From an uncultured Lachnospira sp. (lineage in GTDB: Bacteria; Bacillota; Clostridia; Lachnospirales; Lachnospiraceae): a DNA stretch of 64,000 nt. A program made the translations under genes and the position numbers. Numbering within the stretch: the first letter of the stretch is position 1; each line of letters begins with the position of its first letter. Under the pieces are notes generated by a model. That model ran no database searches, had not been told where the DNA came from, and saw nothing but the letters and a program-made list of their open reading frames with translations. The stretch is from assembly GCA_910589305.1 (NCBI GenBank), contig CAJUTV010000012.1, positions 44,538 through 108,537 of the forward strand. The letters are read 5' to 3'. Of the stretch, positions 8,393 to 16,903 are shown piece after piece.

Positions 8393-10411
8393 TTACTTTT
8401 CTTCTGAATTATTTTTCTTAATTCTCTTTTTGTTTGTGTAATATACTGCACCGCCCATTCCTAATGAAGCTGCTAAAATTGCTGTATATACAAACATATT
8501 ACTATAATCACCTGTTTGTGGTGAATTAACATTGCCATCTGATGAATCGCCAGTTGTTGGGTCTTTTACAGATGGGTCATCAGGATTTGTTGGATTCTCT
8601 GGGTCTGTTGGATCTGTTGGGTCCGTTGGAACTTCTGGATCTTTTGGAACCTCTGGGAAACCATTATCCAAATAAGCAAGCCACATCTTGTAAGTTGTAT
8701 ACTCTGGGTCTGTTGTGCTATCAGCCAATAATTTTGCTGCAAGAGTGTCATCATAGTACTTTACACTTGTTCTTGTAGAATAATATATCATATCTACATT
8801 ATCTACATTATCCAGTTTTTTGCCTTCATAGACATAATTAAACATATCCCATTGATTTACAATCTTCTGGTCGGCTCTTGTTGGTGTAACATCTGAATAC
8901 AATGGTCTATATGCTTTGCTGTCAGCATCATAAACATAATTGATTGCCCAAGTACCATCACCATCAACTAAAAAGATATCAAAACCATTATTCATTGAAG
9001 TATCATGTACAATCTCTGTTTCCTTACCTTCAATTTTAACGTCCTCTAACCACTTTGCTGCGCCTTTTACTGCATCAATCACTTTACTTGAAGGATTGTG
9101 AATAGTCATAAGATATTCTACTACTTGCTTTGTTGTCTCAGCATTTACAGATTCTCTCTCATAAGTACGTCCCATTGTAACAGTGCCATCACTCTTTACT
9201 TGTGAAGCCCAGCCTGCTTTAACACCATCATTTTCAACCTGTGTCAACACAAGGAAATCATTTCCTTTTGCAACAGCAGCTTCTACTGGTGCCATATCCA
9301 TAGAACGTCTTGCAAATACATAATTTTGATTGTTGAGCATAGACATATCAGACAATAGTGTTAAAACTTCTGTTGTTACCTGATTACCAATAACAGTATT
9401 GCCATTAAAACCTTTTGCTGCTGTAGGTGACATACTCCAGCCACCATTTGCATTTTGGTTTTTAACAAGATAATCAATACCCTTTGCAAATGCATCTGCA
9501 TACTTACTGTCTTGTGGATTGGTCTCTGTAATAAACTGTGCAAGATAACGAAGCTGTGCAACTGTTGAACCATTTTCTAATGTTGATTCCTGCTTTAATG
9601 TACCAATCTTGCTTGCAACATCTGCCTGAGCCATATCTAAATTAGCTGGAAGTACACCAAAACCGCCGTCTTCATTTTGAAGTGCTACAACATTATCAGC
9701 AATAGCCTGTGATACAGCATAACTGTCTGTCAATGCACCATCCATAAATGTATCATAACGATTTCCATATCCTTCTGCTTTTGTCTCATAAGAAGGAACA
9801 TTTACATCATTAAAGATAGGAATTGCTGCATAAAAACTTTGTACATTACCATCTTGATAAATATCAGCTTCAAATGTGTTAAGCACATAAGCTACTGGTA
9901 AATAAGTTACAAAGTAATCTTCGGTCAAATACGTATTAAAATCAGCAAACTGTTCTTTTACATTAACCTTTGTAGGAACCTGCGCATCCGATAAAACACC
10001 TTCCTGTTTCTTTCCGTCAATTGTTACATCTTTAGAACCAATTGTAAATCCTAAAGTTGTTCCATTCATTGTAATAGTAATTGTGTCTCCACTTTCATTA
10101 TATACGCCGCCTATCTGAGCAAACATCTCCTTCATTGGAGCCATCAAATCGCCATCGGCTGTCGTCTTCTTATAGTCACCTGTAGCGAGAACATTTGCAT
10201 TTTTGTCGAGCCATACTCTTTGATAATTATCTATAAGAAATACTGGGTCGTTTGTATTAAACCATACTCTTCTAATAGTCATGTTAGAAAAATCATACTC
10301 GCCTTTAGTTACTGTTGCTGCTTGTACATTTACAGTAACAAGCGGTGCAACACCTGCTATAAGAGAGGCTGCCATAATTCCAACGACTGCTTTTTTTATT
10401 GTTCTTTTCAT
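8393..10411 (-). CDS. Wall-anchored PL10 pectate-lyase-like protein (divergent)
   Basis: The 672-residue protein has a signal peptide (1-31), an N-terminal stalk region like the copper amine oxidase N-terminal domain (about 60-175), and a helical region resembling family PL10 pectate lyases (about 215-560): NEDGGFG, 'TVAQLRYLAQFI', 'GIDYLVKNQNANGGW'. A Pro/Thr/Asp-rich linker (580-625) and a sorting signal SPQTG (about 630-634) with a hydrophobic helix and basic tail follow. The PL10 blocks ITFNDNAM and SGRDG seen in its neighbour are not conserved, so it may bind rather than cleave pectate. It lies 12 bp downstream of the canonical lyase; GGGAGG precedes the start. Probably a duplicated, surface-anchored partner. 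Confidence 0.85.
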   Translation of the reverse strand: MKRTIKKAVVGIMAASLIAGVAPLVTVNVQAATVTKGEYDFSNMTIRRVWFNTNDPVFLIDNYQRVWLDKNANVLATGDYKKTTADGDLMAPMKEMFAQIGGVYNESGDTITITMNGTTLGFTIGSKDVTIDGKKQEGVLSDAQVPTKVNVKEQFADFNTYLTEDYFVTYLPVAYVLNTFEADIYQDGNVQSFYAAIPIFNDVNVPSYETKAEGYGNRYDTFMDGALTDSYAVSQAIADNVVALQNEDGGFGVLPANLDMAQADVASKIGTLKQESTLENGSTVAQLRYLAQFITETNPQDSKYADAFAKGIDYLVKNQNANGGWSMSPTAAKGFNGNTVIGNQVTTEVLTLLSDMSMLNNQNYVFARRSMDMAPVEAAVAKGNDFLVLTQVENDGVKAGWASQVKSDGTVTMGRTYERESVNAETTKQVVEYLMTIHNPSSKVIDAVKGAAKWLEDVKIEGKETEIVHDTSMNNGFDIFLVDGDGTWAINYVYDADSKAYRPLYSDVTPTRADQKIVNQWDMFNYVYEGKKLDNVDNVDMIYYSTRTSVKYYDDTLAAKLLADSTTDPEYTTYKMWLAYLDNGFPEVPKDPEVPTDPTDPTDPENPTNPDDPSVKDPTTGDSSDGNVNSPQTGDYSNMFVYTAILAASLGMGGAVYYTNKKRIKKNNSEEK

Positions 10412-10423
10412 TATATTACCTCC

Positions 10424-12298
10424 CTATTGATTCAATGCGGCTGCCCAAGCATCATAAAGTTTCTGTGCATTGCTTTCTGTGTTTGTATTGGTGTATGAAT
10501 AGCCGCTTCTTCTCTCGTGCATACCAAGATTTTGTGTATAGTTTGCAATTCCATCTCTTCCAGAGAATATCTCATAGAACCTGCTTGAAGTTAACTTTTT
10601 AGAAATATCAAGTCCGTAATATTCACCGGTTATATCAAGTCCGTAGAAACGACCATACATCTTAGTTTGTGTACCATCTTGTAATACTAATCTGTCTTTT
10701 CCAAGCTCTCTTGTTCTATCAGTTATGTTATATAACTTATATCCTGTAAAACCTATTTCTTTTGTCCAGTTATAATAACTTTCAATAGCTGTTTTGATTT
10801 CATCTGTAGGATTTTCTATATTACATAAAACACGAAGTACCGTTGCACTTTCTGCTGTACATACAGATGGAAGCTCAAATGCTCTTCCCCCTGTAGGAAC
10901 TGGCTTGTCCAAATCTTCATCATACTGCTGTGCCCAGCCAGTCTTTACACCATCAACAACAACTTGTGCATCCAATGTAAAGCGTAAGCTCTTATCCCAT
11001 GAAGTTTGGAAATTTTCTTGTGTAAGACCAACAGCTTTTACATTGTCTGTCTGATTTTTTGCATCCGTTCTTGCCCATGCAAAATCATCACAAAATGTGC
11101 TGCTTGTTAAACCTTTGTCATAAGACATTGCATATACTACTTCCATCATATCTGGCATAGCATTATCATTAAATGTAATATTGCCAAAATATCCTACGCC
11201 ATATGGCCAATACTGTGTCCAGCCACCACTTTCTGTCTGTGCATCAAGTACATACTTCATACCTTTCCAGAAACCTTTTTCAATAGTGTCAAGCTCTGCC
11301 TGATAACCAGCAAACAAATCTGGATACTCTTTTGACAAACGAATAACACGTGTCAAGAACTTAACATGTCCATGTGTAGCACCATTGTCAATTGTTGAGT
11401 AAGCATGTGGGCAAAATTGTGGAAATGTCTCATTTAACAAATCCCAGTCTTTATTTGTCTTACCCCAGCCGCCATCTTCATTTTGATAAGTAGGGTCACA
11501 TACCATAACAGCTGCGCTAACCATTTCTTTAACATTTTTAGTTACGTCTTCAGCAGTTACCTTATCTGATACTGTAATACGGTCTTTTAATGTGTTATAA
11601 TTATTAGAATCACTCTCCATCTTCTTTGTCGTATAATTAGACTTTGAGTTTGTAACAGGCTCTACAGCGGCATCTGAATAATAGAATGCAAATGCCATCT
11701 CCATTCTGTGCATTGCATCATTCCACATTACATTGCCACCCAATGCTTCTGCTGTAAATTTTACTGGAAGATAACAAGCATAATATTGATTTCCCTTGTC
11801 GTCTTGTTCATTTTCAACAGCCTTAAAATATGGTGTAAGCTCACTTTGCATTGTCAGTGTCTTTTCAGTTTTTCCATTATTTAATGTTGCTGTTGTGCTT
11901 CCAGCCTTCATTTTAAGTGTCAAACCATTGTATGTAATTGTAATATCTCCTGTGGCTTGGTCTGCATCAATATCAGCAGTGATATCCATAAATGAATATT
12001 TTAATGGAGCCATCATACCTTCAGGATTACCCTCCCCTAATTTCATCTCTGCTTTAATAAGTAATCCTTTTTCGAGTTCTTCTGGAGCCCATTTTCCTCC
12101 ATTACTCTTCGTGTATCTGTTTGGTTCATATTCTGGCACCGCCAAAAACTTGATAACTAAATCAGATACCTTCACTTCTTCACCTTCAGCCGCCATTGTC
12201 TGCATAGGTTCTATTGCAGGTAATGCAACATATACGCTTGAAGTCATTACTGCACATAATCCCAGTGCAGCCAAAGCTTTCCAGTGTTTTGTCTTCAT
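10424..12298 (-). CDS. Secreted PL10-family pectate lyase
   Basis: The 624-residue protein has a signal peptide (1-37), a copper-amine-oxidase-N-like stalk domain (about 45-205) and a C-terminal PL10 polysaccharide lyase domain (about 240-615). Visible PL10 blocks are DGGWGK (274), GGWTQYWP (358), ITFNDNAM (373-380), GRAFELPSVC (470), SGRDGI (585) and HERRSGY near the end. PL10 enzymes cleave polygalacturonate by beta-elimination with calcium. It has no cell-wall anchor, so it is probably released. It is the first gene of an operon with the anchored paralogue, with AAGGAGG upstream. This supports pectin use by the host. Confidence 0.9.
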   Translation of the reverse strand: MKTKHWKALAALGLCAVMTSSVYVALPAIEPMQTMAAEGEEVKVSDLVIKFLAVPEYEPNRYTKSNGGKWAPEELEKGLLIKAEMKLGEGNPEGMMAPLKYSFMDITADIDADQATGDITITYNGLTLKMKAGSTTATLNNGKTEKTLTMQSELTPYFKAVENEQDDKGNQYYACYLPVKFTAEALGGNVMWNDAMHRMEMAFAFYYSDAAVEPVTNSKSNYTTKKMESDSNNYNTLKDRITVSDKVTAEDVTKNVKEMVSAAVMVCDPTYQNEDGGWGKTNKDWDLLNETFPQFCPHAYSTIDNGATHGHVKFLTRVIRLSKEYPDLFAGYQAELDTIEKGFWKGMKYVLDAQTESGGWTQYWPYGVGYFGNITFNDNAMPDMMEVVYAMSYDKGLTSSTFCDDFAWARTDAKNQTDNVKAVGLTQENFQTSWDKSLRFTLDAQVVVDGVKTGWAQQYDEDLDKPVPTGGRAFELPSVCTAESATVLRVLCNIENPTDEIKTAIESYYNWTKEIGFTGYKLYNITDRTRELGKDRLVLQDGTQTKMYGRFYGLDITGEYYGLDISKKLTSSRFYEIFSGRDGIANYTQNLGMHERRSGYSYTNTNTESNAQKLYDAWAAALNQ

Positions 12299-12453
12299 AA
12301 AAAGCTTTCCTCCTTTTTTACTTTTGTGAAAAAACTTTTAATAAAATTTTTCCCCATGATTACTATAACCTTTATAATGATTAAAGTCAAACCTTTTACA
12401 GCTTTTATTTTTTTTTGTTAAATACTTCTAAATTTTTAACTATTTTCTATGCA

Positions 12454-12507
12454 AAAATAAATGTGTAATTTAGATATTAAATTTTATCTAAATTACACAT
12501 TTATTTT
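12454..12507 (-). terminator. Long perfect hairpin, probable terminator
   Basis: A perfect 23-bp stem (12454-12476 / 12485-12507) with an 8-nt loop lies about 110 bp downstream of the gene ending at 12619. On the minus strand the 3' arm ends in ATTTATTTT. It separates the accessory cluster from the pectate lyase operon. Confidence 0.75.
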
Positions 12508-12515
12508 ATTAAAAA

Positions 12516-12574
12516 AGAGTTGCTGAGCAGCTCTCGCAAGTTCATAAATCAAATAACGTTTGTTATGAACTTGC
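12516..12574. repeat. Paired intergenic hairpins
   Basis: Two adjacent inverted repeats are visible: an AGAG...CTCT hairpin at 12516-12534 and a 12-bp perfect stem GCAAGTTCATAA / TTATGAACTTGC (12536-12547 / 12563-12574). They lie just downstream of the stop at 12619 and may add to termination. No match to repeat family A or B was seen. Confidence 0.5.
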
Positions 12575-12618
12575 TAATAAATTGAACTTTCCTACAAGAT
12601 AAAAAAGTACATATTAAT

Positions 12619-13149
12619 TTATTCATTATTGTAACTTTTTTTATCTTCTTCTTTTTCTTCTTCCTGCGGCAGTTTTTTATATTGGTCTGTTTTTTTAAAT
12701 TCTTCCATTGTATTATCATAAGCTGCTAAAGTTTCTTTGATTGCAGAATCATCTTTACTTATTCTTGAAACTGCATCAACATATACTTCTTGTGCTTCCT
12801 GCTTTGATTTACAAGCTTCAAGTCTTCGCTCCAACGCCTCTCGTTTCATCTGAACTTTTACCATCTTAGTATACTGTACAGGATTATTGATACGCAAATA
12901 CTGCATCTCATCATAACTCAATTTTTCGCCCTTATCAATTTTTCTTTGAATTTCCTTAACAAAATCTTCTTTTTGTTTATCTGTCATAGCAGTGGTTGGG
13001 TCAAATATACTATCAATTGCTTCTTTAAAAATCATTCCCATATTTTGTGCTGTGACAGGCTGAGTTTCTTCATTAAAATTTTCTTTTTTTTGATAATTGG
13101 AAAAAATAGTATTATTATTTTTATGAATGTTTGCTAAATTATATATCAT
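12619..13149 (-). CDS. Hypothetical coiled-coil protein, 176 aa
   Basis: I do not recognise the family. The protein is soluble, Lys/Glu-rich and mostly helical, with a likely coiled coil around residues 105-165 and an acidic-basic tail 'EEEKEEDKKSY'. No signal peptide is present. The start at 13149 is chosen because the family B element places ATGAGG 6 bp upstream; a frame opening at 13161 would use the Shine-Dalgarno itself as start codon. It ends a cluster of similarly odd proteins (13248, 13671, 14595), probably linked to the flagellar or secretion apparatus by context only. Confidence 0.75.
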   Translation of the reverse strand: MIYNLANIHKNNNTIFSNYQKKENFNEETQPVTAQNMGMIFKEAIDSIFDPTTAMTDKQKEDFVKEIQRKIDKGEKLSYDEMQYLRINNPVQYTKMVKVQMKREALERRLEACKSKQEAQEVYVDAVSRISKDDSAIKETLAAYDNTMEEFKKTDQYKKLPQEEEKEEDKKSYNNE

Positions 13150-13155
13150 TTTTAG

Positions 13156-13235
13156 CCTCATTTCTGCGCTGCTTTTTGCACAAAAAACTAAAAGTTTTTA
13201 CGAGTTTGTGGCAAGCAGCGCAGGCACAAATCTCG
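13156..13235 (-). promoter_or_regulatory. Family B leader element (candidate RNA pseudoknot)
   Basis: On the minus strand, stem P1 is formed by 13225-13235 (CGAGATTTGTG) and 13201-13210 (CACAAACTCG). Its loop holds CTGCGCTGCT (13214-13223), which is perfectly complementary over 10 bases to AGCAGCGCAG (13164-13173), ending one base before AATGAGG, the Shine-Dalgarno of the 176-residue gene. An AT palindrome (to 13260) precedes the element and abuts the stop codon of the upstream gene. Confidence 0.75.
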
Positions 13236-13247
13236 CGATTGAAAATT

Positions 13248-13649
13248 TTAATTTTCAATCTTTTCAGCTTCAACTAATGCGGCAATCTCAGAATCACTTA
13301 TATTTTCTAATTTTTTTCGTATTTCCTCCGCATGCTTTTTCTCCATTCGGATGCGCACTTCTTCCTCTATCTCTTCTCTGATTTGGTCTTGTGCTTTATC
13401 AAAACTGGTAAGCAATTTCTTCCACTGTTTTACAGTATAAGCATTAGAGCCTATCTGTATCTTTTGTTCAGTCTCACCATTTCTATACTTTTCGCTCATC
13501 TCAACCATTTTTTGATGAAATATAGCATCATAATTTTTTACATCTTGTGATGTATCTTCATTACTTGTATTATTTGTTTTGCCATCATTATTTGTGGTTT
13601 TATTTTGATATTTTTGATATGAACCACCATAAATTTCTGAAACACTCAT
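13248..13649 (-). CDS. Hypothetical protein, 133 aa
   Basis: I do not recognise the family. It starts 'MSVSEIYGG', has a low-complexity Asn/Thr stretch (residues 12-35) and a helical, charged C-terminal half likely to form a coiled coil. No signal peptide or membrane segment. GAGGAGA lies 6 bp before the ATG. It is 21 bp downstream of the FliD-C-like gene and upstream of a family B element plus the 176-residue gene, so all three are probably one transcript. A role with the flagellar or a related export system is inference from the neighbours. Confidence 0.75.
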   Translation of the reverse strand: MSVSEIYGGSYQKYQNKTTNNDGKTNNTSNEDTSQDVKNYDAIFHQKMVEMSEKYRNGETEQKIQIGSNAYTVKQWKKLLTSFDKAQDQIREEIEEEVRIRMEKKHAEEIRKKLENISDSEIAALVEAEKIEN

Positions 13650-13670
13650 AAGCTCTCCTCACAACTATTT

Positions 13671-14336
13671 TTATCCATAAAAATTAAATTTGCTCAAATA
13701 ATTTTCTATTGTATTAGCATTTGATGTATAATTATTAGATATATTTTGTATATTGGCATAAGCATTATCTGATATTCTTGATGATACAAATGCCAATTTT
13801 TGAGTAAATGAATCTTTTCCTCCAAGTACCTTTTCTAAGCTATCACAAGAAGCTGCCTTTAACTTATCCTTGTCAATAACCAGATGTCCATCACCTTTTA
13901 CAGAAATACCTATTTCTTTCAAATCTTCTTTATTTTCTTCTATGATATCCTTCAATCCCTGACAATAAAATAGATTCAATGCACTGGAATCCTTTTTCAT
14001 ATTATCAAGAAGGTCATTATAATTATTTACTAAATCTTCTACATTCTTACAAATATCAGAAGTGTCATTATTTTCTTTTGCCTTGTCAAAAATACCATTT
14101 TTTTCGCTGTCTGCAAACAATTCAGCTTGTTTATTTAACTTATCAGCCGTTTTTTCTATCTTCTCATATTTTGATTTATTTGTATGATTTAATGAAGCAC
14201 TTGCTTTTGACTGCAAGACATCATTTAAAGCCCCTGCTCCTTTATTAGAATCTAAATAATCTAATAAAGTACTGCGGTGAATTGGTAGACCTGCTTTCAT
14301 TGCCGCTTCATTTAACATCTGTGTTGTAACTCTCAT
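13671..14336 (-). CDS. FliD C-terminus-like hypothetical protein, 221 aa
   Basis: The 221-residue protein begins 'MRVTTQML', like hook-filament junction proteins, and its second half carries the pattern of the FliD/HAP2 C-terminal region: 'YNDLLDNM', then 'LKEIGISVKGDGHLVIDKDK' and a helical tail ending in 'FNFYG'. It lacks the central FliD domains, so it is not the filament cap itself. Export through the flagellar system or mimicry of it is inference. The start at 14336 is set by the family B Shine-Dalgarno (ATGAGG, 6 bp upstream) rather than the longer frame to 14369. Confidence 0.7.
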   Translation of the reverse strand: MRVTTQMLNEAAMKAGLPIHRSTLLDYLDSNKGAGALNDVLQSKASASLNHTNKSKYEKIEKTADKLNKQAELFADSEKNGIFDKAKENNDTSDICKNVEDLVNNYNDLLDNMKKDSSALNLFYCQGLKDIIEENKEDLKEIGISVKGDGHLVIDKDKLKAASCDSLEKVLGGKDSFTQKLAFVSSRISDNAYANIQNISNNYTSNANTIENYLSKFNFYG

Positions 14337-14342
14337 ATCAAA

Positions 14343-14420
14343 CCTCATTTCTGCGCTGCTTCTCACCAAAAATTAAAAGTTCTTACAAATTTGTGGCGTC
14401 AGCGCAGCCACAAATTTGCC
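14343..14420 (-). promoter_or_regulatory. Family B leader element (candidate RNA pseudoknot)
   Basis: P1 is a 12-bp perfect stem (14407-14418 with 14386-14397). Its loop contributes CTGCGCTG (14400-14407), complementary over 8 bases to CAGCGCAG at 14351-14358, next to AATGAGG (14343-14349). A GTCGATAT sequence on the minus strand at 14464-14457 resembles a sigma-28 -10 box, but no TAAA lies 15 bp before it; if used, the element would be in the 5' leader. Confidence 0.75.
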
Positions 14421-14594
14421 ATCTTGTCATTAATTATATATTTCTTTTCTAATACTATATCGACACATTTTATATTTACAAAAGAATCATGGCGTTAAAT
14501 AACCATTTTTAACCCTTAAATATCGTGTCAAATGACTATTCACACTCTGCTTTTATAAAATAATTTAGTCCTACAAAATATTGCTAAGCTATTT

Positions 14595-15185
14595 TTACCT
14601 ATTATAAAACATTTTGTAATATGTAAAAACATCTTGAGACTGTTCTGCCTTTTTTGTATAATCCCAAATATCATTTAGCCATTTATCCATAAAAATATAA
14701 GAATCCCAACACCCTAATGTTTTAAAATCCTTCATTAAACTTTTCATAGCTGCTGTATAATCTGCTTTTGCAAAATAACTATCTGTGCCTGATTTGTCAA
14801 ACATCATAGCAGATTTTAAATAAGATGAATCATTCACATTGCCTGTTTCTAAATTTAGTATCATCATCTCATTATAACTGCAGCAATTTGGATTAATTTC
14901 TTTAGCATTGACTTCTTTCTCAAATTCATTGCCATATCTATCCAATCCTTTAATAATATATACTGGATTTTCTTTAGAATAATTATCTGCGTGATAAATA
15001 TTAACCGATTCCCCTGTTTTAGGACTTGCATAAGATATCAATGCATCTGAACGAAGCATGACCTTCTGTGTTCCCATACCAACACATGTCAAAACATTTT
15101 TCTTAAAATCTCCTTGTTTAGAATGAACAGAATTACTTTTGTCCGATGTCATGATATCTGTATTTACATTTACTCCTGTTACCAT
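14595..15185 (-). CDS. Hypothetical protein, 196 aa
   Basis: I do not recognise the family with confidence. It is a soluble alpha/beta protein with 'ISYASPKTGESVNIYHADNY' and 'YIIKGLDRYGNEFEKEV' segments (residues about 50-95), suggesting a beta-rich core, and a Trp/Tyr-rich C-terminus. No signal peptide is present. AAGGAGG precedes the ATG at 15185. It lies upstream of the FliD-C-like gene with a 258-bp gap containing a family B element, so it may be a separate transcript. Confidence 0.75.
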   Translation of the reverse strand: MVTGVNVNTDIMTSDKSNSVHSKQGDFKKNVLTCVGMGTQKVMLRSDALISYASPKTGESVNIYHADNYSKENPVYIIKGLDRYGNEFEKEVNAKEINPNCCSYNEMMILNLETGNVNDSSYLKSAMMFDKSGTDSYFAKADYTAAMKSLMKDFKTLGCWDSYIFMDKWLNDIWDYTKKAEQSQDVFTYYKMFYNR

Positions 15186-15315
15186 TCGTTCCTCCTTTTT
15201 CCATTATAATTCATAAATAAAGTCTTTTATAAGCAATCTATATCTTTTTTGTTATTTTTTACTATTCATTTTTTTAACAATTTTTTGCAGACAAACATTC
15301 CCTATAAAATAAAAA

Positions 15316-15428
15316 TAACGATAAAATTCTATTTTTAGTCTTATGCTATCACTTACGTTTAGAAGTAACTAATAACTTAAGCCTTAATAAGACTGAACAA
15401 CCGTCTTTTACATTAGAATTTTTATCGT
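15316..15428. other. Structured intergenic region, possible small RNA
   Basis: The gap 15186-15510 has no gene but contains nested inverted repeats: TAACGATAAAATTCTA (15316-15331) with TAGAATTTTTATCGT (15414-15428), enclosing AGTCTTA (15337-15343) with TAAGACT (15388-15394). The whole could fold as one branched stem of about 115 nt. Transcription is not shown; the outer arms are AT-rich, so stability would be moderate. Confidence 0.4.
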
Positions 15429-15510
15429 CATCCTTGACTTTATTAGTTTTTCTTTTTAGAAAAGTATTTCTGTCATAAAATTTTTAACAATCGAACAAAC
15501 CAAAATTATT

Positions 15511-15762
15511 TTATTCATATATCTTTCCCATATACAAAATCGTTGCTATTGCTGAATAATCTATATGATTCCAATCTATATGATTATATTCACAAGAAGA
15601 ATAATCCTCTACCCATGAAAGCATCGCTTCAAGATATAAGTCAATTGTTGAATTTTCCCATTCCTTTGGATTTTTACGAAAATCAAAAATCAACTCATTT
15701 AAAAAAGCTAAAAAAGATTCTTTATCAGAAATCTTCTCTATTTGTTCTTTTAAATTATTCAT
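15511..15762 (-). CDS. DUF7660-like small protein
   Basis: The 83-residue protein matches the pattern I associate with the DUF7660 family: 'FLAFLNEL' near the start, 'NPKEWEN.T.DLYLEAMLSWVEDY' in the middle (about residues 33-56) and 'IATILYMGKIYE' at the C-terminus. It is cytosolic and acidic. Function is unknown; members are often found near toxin or immunity genes. GAGGT precedes the start. It is monocistronic here, between the structured region and the terminator of the 265-residue gene. Confidence 0.8.
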   Translation of the reverse strand: MNNLKEQIEKISDKESFLAFLNELIFDFRKNPKEWENSTIDLYLEAMLSWVEDYSSCEYNHIDWNHIDYSAIATILYMGKIYE

Positions 15763-16016
15763 TGATATTTACCTCAAAAAATAATAAAACATAATTATGG
15801 TCTATCTTTTTGTAAATACACTTTCAAAAAAGAAATTATTTATATTAACTTTTCAATTTATTTATCGGAATAATTTAAAATTATATAACCCTAATCGTAC
15901 AAGAATACTTATAATTTTACGTTAAAAATTGTATCATTCACGAAAATAATTTTTATTGTCTCATTAACTTTAATTTGTAATACATTGGCAAATATAAGTA
16001 ACTATTTTTATATCAA
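15763..16016. other. Intergenic region, no gene seen
   Basis: Very AT-rich interval upstream of the DUF7660-like gene, which must contain its promoter. No convincing gene, operator or structured RNA was found. Confidence 0.5.
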
Positions 16017-16057
16017 AAAACTGTTGCATAAAGCTTTTTGCTTTGTGCAACAGTTTT
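16017..16057 (-). terminator. Rho-independent terminator of DUF6033 operon
   Basis: An 18-bp stem (16017-16034 / 16040-16057, one mismatch) with a 5-nt loop lies 12 bp after the stop of the 265-residue gene. On the minus strand it ends in AGTTTTTTGATA. Confidence 0.85.
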
Positions 16058-16069
16058 ATATGTGTTTAA

Positions 16070-16867
16070 TTATAAAGATATATCTACAGCACCACCCTCA
16101 GTAACAACTGGTGGAGGAGGTGAAAATGGAATACTAAATCCTCCAATTTCAAGAGATACGCCACTGTCAATACTATTTCTTTCACTTTCCAATCGACCAA
16201 AAACGAATTTAAGATATCTCATATCTGCTTTTACAATGTCTTTTAACTCTTCTGCTCTATGTTTTTTCTTTCTAAGTTCCAAATCTTGCGGTTCAACATC
16301 TCTTACAAAACTAAACTCTTCAAAAACATCTTCATCGTTCTCATTGCTTTCTTCCATTGCTTCCCTCATAAGCTCTTCAATCTCACGCATAAGCTTGCGC
16401 AATTCTTGCTCACTCATCTCAGAAGGCTCTTCATTTTCAGAACGATTTTCTTCTTCAACATCTTCTAAATCCGATTCTTTTTCTTCTTCCAATTCAAGAA
16501 GTTCATCATCAATGGCTTTTTTCTCTGCTTCTTCTTGTTTCAAATGTTTTAGACGTTTTTTTGCAACACGCACAATACTTTGTGCATGAATAATCGCATG
16601 TCTTAACTCTTCTTCATCATATTCACCAGTGCCAGCTTTTTTGCTGAGTGAAACTAACTTTGTTCTTGCTGATGAAACAGTAAGGCTAGCTGAAAAAGAT
16701 GTTTTGGCTCTAAGAATCATCGCTGAAACTTCTCTGTGATTATACTGCAATTTTTTACGTGGCTTTGTATTTGAATTATAAGTACTAACAGATTTTGGAG
16801 TCTTCTTTCTTATTCCTGTAATGATAAGTTTCCCACCAGTACCCATTCCTCCAACGAGTAAACTCAT
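16070..16867 (-). CDS. Hypothetical acidic coiled-coil protein, 265 aa
   Basis: I do not recognise the family by name. The N-terminus is Gly-rich ('LLVGGMGTGGK'), residues 45-110 are basic and helical, and residues 115-185 are a long Glu-rich coiled-coil region. The C-terminus is hydrophobic and proline-rich ('FSIPFSPPPPVV', about 243-254). No classical signal peptide. AAGGAGA precedes the ATG. It is the second gene after the DUF6033 gene (gap 36 bp) and shares its sigma-28-type promoter, so expression with the motility regulon is likely (inference). Confidence 0.75.
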   Translation of the reverse strand: MSLLVGGMGTGGKLIITGIRKKTPKSVSTYNSNTKPRKKLQYNHREVSAMILRAKTSFSASLTVSSARTKLVSLSKKAGTGEYDEEELRHAIIHAQSIVRVAKKRLKHLKQEEAEKKAIDDELLELEEEKESDLEDVEEENRSENEEPSEMSEQELRKLMREIEELMREAMEESNENDEDVFEEFSFVRDVEPQDLELRKKKHRAEELKDIVKADMRYLKFVFGRLESERNSIDSGVSLEIGGFSIPFSPPPPVVTEGGAVDISL

Positions 16868-16903
16868 GTTATCATCTCCTTATCAATACAATATATGCCA
16901 AGT

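Noticed and set aside
8542..8778. Leu/Asp-rich frame opposite the anchored PL10 gene
   Set aside because: It mirrors the repetitive Pro/Thr/Asp linker on the other strand.
14451..14490. Second sigma-28 promoter before the FliD-C-like gene
   Set aside because: GTCGATAT is good, but the only TAAA is 10 bp away instead of 15, so it is not listed as a separate feature.
16038..16589. Long plus-strand frame opposite the 265-residue gene
   Set aside because: It is the antisense shadow of the Glu-rich region (Ser/Leu-rich) and has no ribosome binding site.
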